This document shows, piece by piece, positions 56,561 to 64,000 of a stretch of DNA of 64,000 nucleotides. Both the position numbers and the translations under genes were made by a program. The notes below the pieces were generated by a model. The model searched no databases. It had not been told where the DNA came from and saw only the letters and a program-made list of their open reading frames with translations. The DNA is from GCA-2862585 sp965661345 (GTDB lineage Bacteria > Bacteroidota > Bacteroidia > Flavobacteriales > UBA7312), in the NCBI GenBank assembly GCA_965661345.1, contig CBFIDK010000002.1:62001-126000 (forward strand), written 5' to 3'. The number at the start of each line of letters is the position of its first letter. Position 1 is the first letter of the stretch.

Positions 56561-57487
56561 ATGAAGACTTTAATGAGCATAGACAACGCATCCGCAAAGC
56601 CGCTTCAAAAGCTTAAAAAAGGCGATAAAATTGGCATTATCTCTACAGCCAGAAAAATAAATAGCGAAGAACTAAAATACGCTATTGAGACTCTTGAAAA
56701 ATGGGGGCTTAAAGTGGTGCTGGGACGAAATATTTATGCCAGTAATAACCAATATGCGGGAGATGATAATCAGCGCATTGAAGACTTGCAGCACATGCTT
56801 AACCATCCCGAAATTAAAGCAATATTATGTGCGCGGGGCGGATATGGAACAGTAAGAATAATTGATCATTTAGACTTTTCCATTTTTAAGAGTAATCCAA
56901 AGTTAATAGCTGGATTTAGTGACGTTACGGTGCTACATTCCCATCTTCACAATTTAAATATTTCATCCGTACATAGCACCATGCCAATAAGTTTTAAATC
57001 CAATACAGTGGCATCTATTGAAAGCCTCAAAAATGCCCTTTTTGGTGAAAATATTGATGTGAAATGTGACGGCCATCCCCTTAACAGGCAGGGTAAAGCA
57101 AGTGGACAAATAGTGGGCGGAAACCTTTCTATTCTTTACAGCCTCATCGGTACACCAACTGATATTGACACTGAGAATAAAATTTTGTTTATCGAAGATT
57201 TAGATGAATACCTTTACCACATAGACAGAATGATGACCAGCCTCAAAAGAAGTGGAAAACTCAGCTTGTTAAAAGGTCTTGTTGTAGGGGGCATGACAAA
57301 AATGAATGACAATAACATTCCATTTGGAAAGACAGCAGAACAAATCATCCTTGAATCTGTTTCCGAATACAATTATCCTGTTTGTTTTAATTTCCCAGCA
57401 GGTCATATCGATAACAATTTAGCCTTAAAATTAGGGGAGAATATTCGTTTAGATGTTGGGGAAACAATACATCTACACTATGAATAA
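56561..57487 (+). CDS. LD-carboxypeptidase (peptidase S66)
   Basis: This serine peptidase family recycles murein tetrapeptides. The first usable ATG after the promoter is 56561 (308 aa); 56573 is an alternative. Motifs: GDKIGIISTARKI near the start, AILCARGGYGTVRIID, LIAGFSDVTVLHSHLH with the nucleophile Ser, GKASGQIVGGNLSILYSL, LFIEDLDEYLYHIDRMM and the catalytic His in NFPAGHIDNN. It overlaps yraN by 8 nt at the 3' end. Confidence 0.92.
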   Translation: MKTLMSIDNASAKPLQKLKKGDKIGIISTARKINSEELKYAIETLEKWGLKVVLGRNIYASNNQYAGDDNQRIEDLQHMLNHPEIKAILCARGGYGTVRIIDHLDFSIFKSNPKLIAGFSDVTVLHSHLHNLNISSVHSTMPISFKSNTVASIESLKNALFGENIDVKCDGHPLNRQGKASGQIVGGNLSILYSLIGTPTDIDTENKILFIEDLDEYLYHIDRMMTSLKRSGKLSLLKGLVVGGMTKMNDNNIPFGKTAEQIILESVSEYNYPVCFNFPAGHIDNNLALKLGENIRLDVGETIHLHYE

Positions 57488-57830
57488 CGCTCACGAGCTA
57501 GGCAAAGAGGGCGAAGCTCTAGCCAAAAACTACTTAAACCAAAAAAACTTTACCATTCTACAAACCAATTGGCGGTGGGAAAAAGCAGAAATTGACATCA
57601 TAGCTGAACATAATAAGCAGTTAGTATTTGTTGAGGTTAAAACCAGACGAAACTCAAGCTTTGGCAACCCTTCAGAATTTGTCAGTATCAAAAAACAAGA
57701 ACTAATGAAGAGTGCTGCTGAAGCATATATTGAAATGAACAATCTAAGTCACGAGATACGCTTTGATATTGTAGGAATTATTCTCAACTCTAAGGATGAA
57801 AAAATTGAACACATACAAAACGCCTTTTAA
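57480..57830 (+). CDS. YraN family protein (UPF0102, endonuclease-like fold)
   Basis: ATG 57480 is chosen (116 aa) because it begins just before the conserved domain: GKEGEALAKNYLNQKNF, then NWRWEKAEIDIIAEHNKQLVFVEVKTR. The EID and E-V-K elements match the nuclease-like metal-binding core of the family, whose function is unsettled. The start overlaps the ldcA stop by 8 nt, suggesting coupled translation. Confidence 0.88.
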   Translation: MNNAHELGKEGEALAKNYLNQKNFTILQTNWRWEKAEIDIIAEHNKQLVFVEVKTRRNSSFGNPSEFVSIKKQELMKSAAEAYIEMNNLSHEIRFDIVGIILNSKDEKIEHIQNAF

Positions 57831-57844
57831 ATAGGTGTATTTAG

Positions 57845-57852
57845 TACATTTG
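57845..57852 (+). promoter_or_regulatory. -7 promoter box of the pseudouridine synthase gene
   Basis: TACATTTG matches TAnnTTTG, 13 nt before ATG 57866. No clear -33 element. Confidence 0.6.
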
Positions 57853-57865
57853 CAAAAAAGAGAAG

Positions 57866-58747
57866 ATGGCAAAGCAAATAAATAAAAGTGTTGATAAAGG
57901 CAGAAAATCTACTGCTTCCAAATCTCGTCGAAATACCGACGAATCATTTTCTCGCAAAAACGATTTCAAAAAATCAGAGTCGTACAGACCCAATAATTCC
58001 TTCAAAAAAAGAATCACAAAAAAGGATGTGAAAAGCACTAAAGCGGGCATGCGATTAAATCAATTTATTGCCCATTCAGGGATTAGTTCTAGAAGAGAAG
58101 CCGATGATTTAATTAAAGCTGGATTAGTACAAGTGAATGGAAAAGTAATTGTTGAAATGGGCTTTCGAGTTTTAGAAACTGATACCGTAAAATTCAATAA
58201 TCAAACTTTAAATTCAGAAACCAAACGCTACCTTCTTCTTAATAAGCCAAAAGATTTTTTAACCTTATCTGACGACCCCAGAAAGAAAAATGTTTTTGAG
58301 TTAATTGATAAAGCTTGTAAAGAACGAATCTATCCTGTAGGAAGACTAGACAAGCAAACGTCTGGCTTGCTTCTATTTACCAATGACGGTGAGCTTTCCA
58401 AAAAACTCACTAACCCAAGAAAGCGAGTAAAGAAAATCTTTCACGTCACATTAGACAAGAACCTTAAATCGACGGACATGCAAAAAATTGTAGATGGGGT
58501 TGTTGTTGATGGCTACAAAGTGGATATAGAAGCAATATCATACATACAAAATTCGCCCAAAAAAGAAGTAGGTGTGGAAATACATACTGGCAAAAACAGT
58601 ACTCTAAAAAATGTCTTTGAAACTCTTGGCTACAAAATTGTAAAACTTGACAGAGTGTATTTTGCTGGTTTGACTAAAAAAGATATCGCTAGGGGGCGAC
58701 ACAGGTTTTTGTCTGAAAAAGAAATATCAATGTTAAAGATGATTTAG
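57866..58747 (+). CDS. RsuA/RluB-family rRNA pseudouridine synthase
   Basis: The 293 aa start with a basic Lys/Arg/Ser-rich tail (1-50), then an S4 RNA-binding domain (AHSGISSRREADDLIKAGLVQVNG). The catalytic domain has YLLLNKPKDFL and the active-site GRLDKQTSGLLLFTNDGEL with Asp near 170. It continues KKIFHVTLD and ends with RGRHRFLSEKEIS. It modifies 23S or 16S rRNA; the exact position is not readable. The basic tail is longer than in E. coli RluB. Confidence 0.93.
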   Translation: MAKQINKSVDKGRKSTASKSRRNTDESFSRKNDFKKSESYRPNNSFKKRITKKDVKSTKAGMRLNQFIAHSGISSRREADDLIKAGLVQVNGKVIVEMGFRVLETDTVKFNNQTLNSETKRYLLLNKPKDFLTLSDDPRKKNVFELIDKACKERIYPVGRLDKQTSGLLLFTNDGELSKKLTNPRKRVKKIFHVTLDKNLKSTDMQKIVDGVVVDGYKVDIEAISYIQNSPKKEVGVEIHTGKNSTLKNVFETLGYKIVKLDRVYFAGLTKKDIARGRHRFLSEKEISMLKMI

Positions 58748-58785
58748 CATTATACTAAACTTTAAAAAATAGCCGTTTAAAAATC

Positions 58786-61272
58786 ATGCGAATTGTAAAG
58801 CGAATTTTTCTAACCCTTGTAATCTTAGGCATTCTTGGCCTCGGGGCATCTGCATCTCTAATTTATTTCAAACAAGATAGTCTTGAGCAGATTGTAATTG
58901 AAGAAATTAATAAACAATTAAAATCCGAAATTTCGGTGGATGACATTTCCTTTTCGGCCATCAAAAACTTTCCTTACGTAAGTATAGAGTTTGATAATCT
59001 CACAATGCTTGATGCTTTTGAAGAAGATACGCTATGTAAGATAAATGAGATTAATGTAAAATTTAATGCCCTAGACCTTTATAACAAAATCTATAAAATT
59101 CAAGAAATTTCACTAGAAGAGGGTTATATTTCTATCTACTATAAAAATGGAAACCCTAATTATGAAATCTGGAATACAACAAGCGACACCACTGTAGAAG
59201 AAAAAATTGATTTCGGACTTGAAAATGTAACACTAAATAACATAAAAATTAACTACACCGATGAAGGTTTAACTAGCTCATTTTTGAATAAAGAAACACA
59301 ACTTAAATTAAAAATTGAAGACAGTAAAACATTTATTGACATAGAAGCTCAACTATTAAATAAAAAACTAATCCTTAGTAACATAAATCATTTGCCAAAT
59401 GAGGAAATCAATCTTAGTACTAAACTATTAATTGATACACTATCTTTAAAGGTAAACTCCGATTTAACCATTAGAAACACTCCATTTAATTTAGAAGTTG
59501 AGAAGACTAACGAATCGTTAATTCTAGATCTAAAAACTCAAGAATTTGATATCGTTTCCTTAACTAAAATTATTCCTAAAGAGTATTTATCTGCAATGGA
59601 AGATTTTGATATTTCTGGTAAAAGCGCCTTTAACTTAAACCTTATAACTGATAATCAAAAAAACCCCGCTATTGATGTTGATTTCTATTTAAAAGGCGCT
59701 TCAGTAAAAAGTAAAAACATTCCATTTGACTTGCAACAATTATCACTAAATGGAAGCTATACAAATGGTAATAAAAGAAATGATGCAACTAATTTCATAA
59801 AATTAAATGAGATTGAACTCATTGCAAATGATGAGCCTATTTTAGCAGACGCATCCATTGTAGGCTTAGAAAACCCCCAAATTAACACCACCATTTCCTC
59901 TCAACTTAAACTATCAGAGCTTGAAAAATGGGGCTATAAATCAGAACTAAAATCAATAGAGGGTAAGCTTGATTACAAAATATCATACGATGGAAACATA
60001 GGTGTTAAAAATAACATTGATTATGATATTGCAATGGCAAACAAGTCGGCAGAAATAACAATTGAAGACTTAAATGTTGAAATCGACGAACAGAGTCCAA
60101 GGCTGTCAAACTCTAATATTTACTTAAAAGTCGTTAATGACCATATAGATGTAGAACAGCTGGAAGGAACACTGGCAAAAGAAAGTAATTTTAAATTTAT
60201 TGGTGCTATTGAAAATGTATTCTCTTATCTATTCTTAAAAAATGCACCCTTAAAAATTGCCGGTGAATTAAACTCAAACTGGATTACATTTGATGAGTTA
60301 ATACAAGCTGACAGCTCTTCTACGGCAAACAACAGCCAACCAAAAACCATAGAGCTTCCAAAAGACATTATAGCTAATGTAAAAATTAACATGGTTGATT
60401 TCACTTATGACCGTTTTCATATGCGAAATTTTCAAAGCAATTTGAAGTATAAAAACAAAAAGCTAAACATCAACAACATCGAACTTGAAACAATGTCTGG
60501 TAAAATTACTTCTAACCTTTCATTTGAGCAGTTAACCAGTGGAAAAATGAGGTTAATTAGCACTACCTTACTAGATAAAATTAACGTCCGACAACTATTT
60601 TATGAATTTCATAATTTCGGACAAAGGACAATGCGTCATAAACACCTTAAAGGAAAAATAAACTCAGAAATTTACCTGCGAAATGAGTGGGATAAATTCT
60701 TTAATCCAATTGATAATCACTTGTATTCTTTTATCGATGTAAGCATAAACAATGGCGAGCTTTTGGAATTTGAGCCACTCATGGAAATGTCTGACTATAT
60801 TAGTGTTGAAGAGCTAAAACGAATAAAATTTTCTAACTTAGAAAACCAAATAGAAATAAAAAACAACAGAATTGAAATCCCATTTATGGAAATTTATTCT
60901 TCAGCTCTAGATATGGCTGGTTCTGGATATCATACGTTTGATAATGAAATGGACTATGAATTTAAAATTTTGTTGAATGAAATTTTGAGTAATAAATTTA
61001 GAAGAAATCATAAAAAGAAAGTATCAGAATTTGGTGTTGTGGAAGACGATGGTTTAAAAGGAATGGCTCTATTTCTTAAAATGAAAGGAACTGTTGACGA
61101 TCCAGACATATCATACAACACTTTAAAATTAAGAGAATCACTTGACGAGGGTTTCAGGAAAGAAAAGAGAAAATTAAAAGAAGTTGTTAAAAGTGAGTTT
61201 GGCGACAAACAAACTGAACAACACATAAAGGACAACCCTGACTACGACAATATCATTGAATGGGAGGAATAA
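58786..61272 (+). CDS. AsmA family envelope protein
   Basis: The 828 aa have an N-terminal membrane helix (FLTLVILGILGLGASASLIYF) followed by a large beta-strand-rich periplasmic part with repeating Ile/Leu/Asn/Lys patterns, as in AsmA/TamB-type proteins. Recognisable pieces are ISVDDISFSAIKNFPYVSIEFDNLTM at the N-terminal AsmA motif and SGYHTFDNEMDYEFKILLNEI near the C-terminal domain. The family is proposed to help move lipids or outer-membrane components. It overlaps the sensor kinase gene by 13 nt. Confidence 0.88.
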   Translation: MRIVKRIFLTLVILGILGLGASASLIYFKQDSLEQIVIEEINKQLKSEISVDDISFSAIKNFPYVSIEFDNLTMLDAFEEDTLCKINEINVKFNALDLYNKIYKIQEISLEEGYISIYYKNGNPNYEIWNTTSDTTVEEKIDFGLENVTLNNIKINYTDEGLTSSFLNKETQLKLKIEDSKTFIDIEAQLLNKKLILSNINHLPNEEINLSTKLLIDTLSLKVNSDLTIRNTPFNLEVEKTNESLILDLKTQEFDIVSLTKIIPKEYLSAMEDFDISGKSAFNLNLITDNQKNPAIDVDFYLKGASVKSKNIPFDLQQLSLNGSYTNGNKRNDATNFIKLNEIELIANDEPILADASIVGLENPQINTTISSQLKLSELEKWGYKSELKSIEGKLDYKISYDGNIGVKNNIDYDIAMANKSAEITIEDLNVEIDEQSPRLSNSNIYLKVVNDHIDVEQLEGTLAKESNFKFIGAIENVFSYLFLKNAPLKIAGELNSNWITFDELIQADSSSTANNSQPKTIELPKDIIANVKINMVDFTYDRFHMRNFQSNLKYKNKKLNINNIELETMSGKITSNLSFEQLTSGKMRLISTTLLDKINVRQLFYEFHNFGQRTMRHKHLKGKINSEIYLRNEWDKFFNPIDNHLYSFIDVSINNGELLEFEPLMEMSDYISVEELKRIKFSNLENQIEIKNNRIEIPFMEIYSSALDMAGSGYHTFDNEMDYEFKILLNEILSNKFRRNHKKKVSEFGVVEDDGLKGMALFLKMKGTVDDPDISYNTLKLRESLDEGFRKEKRKLKEVVKSEFGDKQTEQHIKDNPDYDNIIEWEE

Positions 61273-62426
61273 ATATATACAGTAAGAGAAAGAATTGGAA
61301 AATTGTCCTTGTTATTTTTGCAAGCATTATTGCACTTGTTTCATTAAGTTACACCAACAGTTTAGTTAAGGAACTTGATAAAGAGGAACGAAAAAAAATA
61401 GAACTATGGGCTGAGGCTACCTATCAATTGGTAAACTCTGGAATGGGGCCAACCAACAATATTTTAGCAAGCAGAATAATGCAAGAGAATACTACTATTC
61501 CCATTATTCTAACCAATGAAGTTGGTGAAATTATTGGGGATAGAAATCTTCCAGATAGAAAATTTCGCGATGCATATCTCAAAAAGCAACTGGAGATAAT
61601 GAGTGAGCAACATGAGCCTATCAAAATAGAAGCCACAATGAATGGTGAAGTGATTCTTACACAATTCCTCTACTACAAAGACTCTTACATTCTTTCTCAA
61701 CTACGCTTTTACCCTTTTCTGCAACTGGTGGTCATTTTCTTTTTTATTCTGACTGCATATTTAGCCTTTAACCGTTCGCGTAAATCAGAACAAAATTTGG
61801 TCTGGGCTGGAATGGCAAAAGAAACTGCTCATCAGATAGGCACTCCTCTTTCTTCCCTAATGGCTTGGGTTGAAATTTTAAAAAATAAAGAAGGGCTTTC
61901 CGAAATTAGTGCTGAAATCAACAAGGATGTTATTCGGTTAGAAACAATTACTGAACGCTTCTCTAAAGTGGGCTCAAAACCAAACTTAGAAAATCAAAAC
62001 ATTTACGATATTCTTTCTAGATCTGTGAGTTATTTGCAAAATAGGCTGTCTTCCAACGTAAATATTACATTAAACAATCAATGCAACGATGCGATTGCTC
62101 CTATAAATGATACATTATTTGAATGGGTAATTGAAAACATCTGTAAAAACGCCGCTGATGCCATGAATGGTAAAGGAAAAATTACCATTACAATTCAATC
62201 AAAATCAGATTTTCTGAATGTAGAGATTGAAGACAATGGCAAGGGGCTATCAAAAAATAATTTTAAACGAATCTTTGAGCCAGGCTTTACCACTAAAAAA
62301 AGAGGTTGGGGTTTGGGCTTATCGCTATCAAAACGAATTATTGAAGAATACCACATGGGTAAACTTTTTGTGAAATCTTCTAGCCCAGAAGGCACTGTCT
62401 TTTGTATCTCTTTACACAGAAATTAA
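61260..62426 (+). CDS. Membrane sensor histidine kinase
   Basis: The 388 aa have membrane helices near 14-33 and 152-170 flanking a ~118-aa periplasmic sensor region. A cytoplasmic H-box follows (KETAHQIGTPLSSLMAWVE, phospho-His near 191), then the N-box ENICKNAADAM, G1 VEIEDNGKGLS and the G2 box RGWGLGLSLSKRIIEEYH. No response regulator gene is adjacent in this window. The reading frame begins inside the AsmA gene 3' end. Confidence 0.9.
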   Translation: MGGINIYSKRKNWKIVLVIFASIIALVSLSYTNSLVKELDKEERKKIELWAEATYQLVNSGMGPTNNILASRIMQENTTIPIILTNEVGEIIGDRNLPDRKFRDAYLKKQLEIMSEQHEPIKIEATMNGEVILTQFLYYKDSYILSQLRFYPFLQLVVIFFFILTAYLAFNRSRKSEQNLVWAGMAKETAHQIGTPLSSLMAWVEILKNKEGLSEISAEINKDVIRLETITERFSKVGSKPNLENQNIYDILSRSVSYLQNRLSSNVNITLNNQCNDAIAPINDTLFEWVIENICKNAADAMNGKGKITITIQSKSDFLNVEIEDNGKGLSKNNFKRIFEPGFTTKKRGWGLGLSLSKRIIEEYHMGKLFVKSSSPEGTVFCISLHRN

Positions 62427-63409
62427 AAACTGCAACTGCCTTTTCCTCGCTTAAACAGGTACTCTTGATGATATTCTTCGGCTCTGTAAAATGTCTCTGA
62501 AGGCACAATTTGTGTTACGACAGGATCTTTAAACTTTCCTGACTCATCCAAATCTTTCATCGTTTTCATAGCGATTTCTTTCTGCTCATCGTCATGATAG
62601 AATACTGCAGAACGGTACTGAGTACCAACATCAGGCCCTTGTTTGTTTAAGGTCGTAGGATTATGGTTTTCCCAGAATATTTTTATTAGGTCTTCATAAG
62701 ACACTTGCTTAGGGTCATACAATACCTCTACAGCTTCAGCATGATTAGTGTTTTCATAACAAACCTCTTTGTAAGTTGGGTTTTTCGTATTTCCTCCAAT
62801 ATAACCAACGTCAGTGGAATAAACCCCTTTTAAAGGCCTATACAATTCTTCTACACCCCAAAAACAACCCGCCGCAAAAGTGGCTTTTTTCAAAGAGTCG
62901 TTAGCTATAAATCGAATGCTTATACTGTTCACACAATGACGTGTATTTTCAGGTGTTAATTTTTCTCCAACAAAAACGTGCCCCAAGTGTCCATCGCATT
63001 TTGCACACGTAATTTCTGTTCGTTCATATCCTAAATGGAAATCTGAATATTTATTGATTGCACCCTCATTAACTTTATCAAAAGCAGGCCAACCACAACC
63101 AGCATCAAACTTATTGGAAGAGTCGTAAAGGTGATTTCCACAGGCTCGGCAAATAAAAATACCAGCTTCATAAAAATTATCATACTCGCCAGTAAAAGGG
63201 GCCTCTGTTCCTTTATCAACTATCACTCGCCTTTCTTCGGGAGTTAAATTTTCAAAATACTTATGATCCATAGGTTTTGTCGAATTTGTTTGACATGAAA
63301 TTAATAACGGTAATGTAATGCAAAAATAAAGCATTAAAGAAAAGAATTTAGTGGTGCGATTGCTAAATTTCTTAATTACTTTTGTGTTGTGAGTGGTATC
63401 TATATCCAT
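62423..63409 (-). CDS. msrBA: Bifunctional peptide methionine sulfoxide reductase MsrB-MsrA lipoprotein
   Basis: The start is ATG 63409 (328 aa); a more upstream in-frame start at 63451 is possible. A lipoprotein signal is visible (FFSLMLYFCITLPLLISC). The MsrB domain comes first: CRACG and CAKCDG zinc pairs, GCGWPAF, and RHCVNSISIRF with the catalytic Cys. The MsrA domain follows with FAAGCFWGVEELY, the catalytic Cys motif, and ETFYRAEEYHQEYL. It repairs oxidised methionine in envelope proteins. It overlaps the sensor kinase stop by 4 nt at its 3' end, and its 5' end overlaps divergent hemW. Confidence 0.93.
   Translation of the reverse strand: MDIDTTHNTKVIKKFSNRTTKFFSLMLYFCITLPLLISCQTNSTKPMDHKYFENLTPEERRVIVDKGTEAPFTGEYDNFYEAGIFICRACGNHLYDSSNKFDAGCGWPAFDKVNEGAINKYSDFHLGYERTEITCAKCDGHLGHVFVGEKLTPENTRHCVNSISIRFIANDSLKKATFAAGCFWGVEELYRPLKGVYSTDVGYIGGNTKNPTYKEVCYENTNHAEAVEVLYDPKQVSYEDLIKIFWENHNPTTLNKQGPDVGTQYRSAVFYHDDEQKEIAMKTMKDLDESGKFKDPVVTQIVPSETFYRAEEYHQEYLFKRGKGSCSF
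63377..63384 (+). promoter_or_regulatory. -7 promoter box of hemW, 4 nt before the start codon
   Basis: TACTTTTG matches TAnnTTTG and is followed by TGTT then GTG at 63389. The box lies inside the msrBA coding region. Confidence 0.5.
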
Positions 63410-64000
63410 ATTCCGTTTTGTAAGCAGCAATGTAATTATTGCGATTTTCATTTTTCGACTTCGTTGAACAACAAAAACGAAGTGTTAAACGCAATAGTAT
63501 CTGAAATGAAAAAAAGATCTTCATTTTTAGAGGGAACGAAGATACGGACTATTTATTTTGGTGGAGGGACACCAAGTATTCTTTCAACAGATGAGCTAAA
63601 TGCTATTTTTGAACATCTCAACGCTCAGTTTAACCTTTCTGATGTAAATGAAATTACGATGGAGGCAAATCCTGACGACTTAACTCCAGAAAAAATTAAA
63701 GCACTTTCAAAAACACCTATTAATAGATTTAGTATTGGCATTCAGTCCTTTCAAAATGAGGATTTGAAATATATGAATAGAGCCCATAATGTTGAACAAG
63801 CTAAATCAAGTATAAAAGGCGTGCAAGATGCCGGATGGGAAAACATAACTATCGATTTAATTTATGGAACCCCTACACTGAACAATGATATGTGGCTAGA
63901 AAACATGCAACACGTCATTGACTTTGAAATTCCACACCTATCAGCATACGGACTAACCGTAGAGGAAAAAACACCTCTATTTCATGCTATTAAAAAAGGA
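63389..64000 (+). CDS. hemW: HemW-like radical SAM protein (5' part; continues past window)
   Basis: The open frame from GTG 63389 encodes a radical SAM protein of the HemW/HemN family: SGIYIHIPFCKQQCNYCDF carries the 4Fe-4S CxxxCxxC motif. YFGGGTPSIL and MEANPDDLTPEKIKAL follow, then RFSIGIQSFQ and IDLIYGTPT. HemW is thought to be a heme chaperone rather than an oxidase; true HemN has extra N-terminal residues. The GTG start is the only plausible one ahead of the motif. About 204 residues of roughly 375 are in the window. Confidence 0.93.
   Translation, partial: MSGIYIHIPFCKQQCNYCDFHFSTSLNNKNEVLNAIVSEMKKRSSFLEGTKIRTIYFGGGTPSILSTDELNAIFEHLNAQFNLSDVNEITMEANPDDLTPEKIKALSKTPINRFSIGIQSFQNEDLKYMNRAHNVEQAKSSIKGVQDAGWENITIDLIYGTPTLNNDMWLENMQHVIDFEIPHLSAYGLTVEEKTPLFHAIKKG

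Noticed and set aside
56520..56586. Upstream start for MetG
   Set aside because: It would extend into the ldcA coding region and add residues not seen before the catalytic core; ATG 56520 lies just before the HIGH region.

Overview
The window is an AT-rich bacterial chromosome segment from the phylum Bacteroidetes, most likely a marine member of the Flavobacteriales; genus is not resolved. This rests on type IX secretion (T9SS) C-terminal sorting domains on several secreted proteins, SprA and PorP/SprF, an SprB-repeat adhesin, an alternative complex III / cytochrome oxidase operon, DUF2723 and Omp28 proteins, and repeated promoter boxes of the Bacteroidetes type (TTTG, 19-20 nt, TAnnTTTG). 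Coding density is high. No CRISPR array, insertion sequence, prophage or rRNA operon was seen.

Layout. 1-7590 (minus): maeB, ruvA and the T9SS translocon gene sprA, which runs off the left edge. 7653-8369 (minus): a small secreted protein. 8572-17470 (plus): a cell-envelope thiol cluster with an Omp28-T9SS protein, two tandem paralogous redoxin-T9SS proteins, a TlpA-like thioredoxin, a DUF6029 barrel candidate, an Omp28-like lipoprotein and two more outer-membrane-type proteins. ubiX and a conserved small gene follow. 18251-21008 (minus): queG, ruvB and a tandem-OmpA protein. 21148-31960 (minus): alternative complex III (actA-F) plus cytochrome oxidase subunits II and I, apparently one respiratory operon. 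32156-32563: a SPOR-like secreted protein. 32565-36927 (minus): rimP-nusA-infB. 37118-39571 (minus): a triple-repeat T9SS protein and tRNA-Gln. 39709-43363 (plus): a DUF2723 membrane glycosyltransferase candidate and a polysaccharide deacetylase. 43350-45805 (minus): a sulfur module (TauE exporter, persulfide dioxygenase-rhodanese, rhodanese). 46003-53261 (minus): a giant SprB-repeat adhesin and its PorP/SprF partner. 53464-64000: a possible 54-aa ORF, a secreted esterase, metG, ldcA, yraN, an rRNA pseudouridine synthase, an AsmA protein, a sensor kinase, msrBA and the start of hemW.

How they fit together. Much of the window concerns the outer surface. SprA forms the T9SS pore, and at least six T9SS cargo proteins are encoded here. 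The thiol cluster at 8.5-17.5 kb is the best candidate for an uncharacterised functional unit: CxxC proteins with signals for the periplasm, outer membrane and exterior are encoded next to barrel-like proteins. Other points worth checking are start codons only 4-6 nt behind promoter boxes (ruvB, the SPOR gene, hemW), a palindromic shared metG/ldcA promoter, a methionyl-tRNA synthetase without the usual C-terminal tRNA-binding domain, a hairpin in the rimP leader, and start codons that cannot be ATG for the two largest surface-protein genes.
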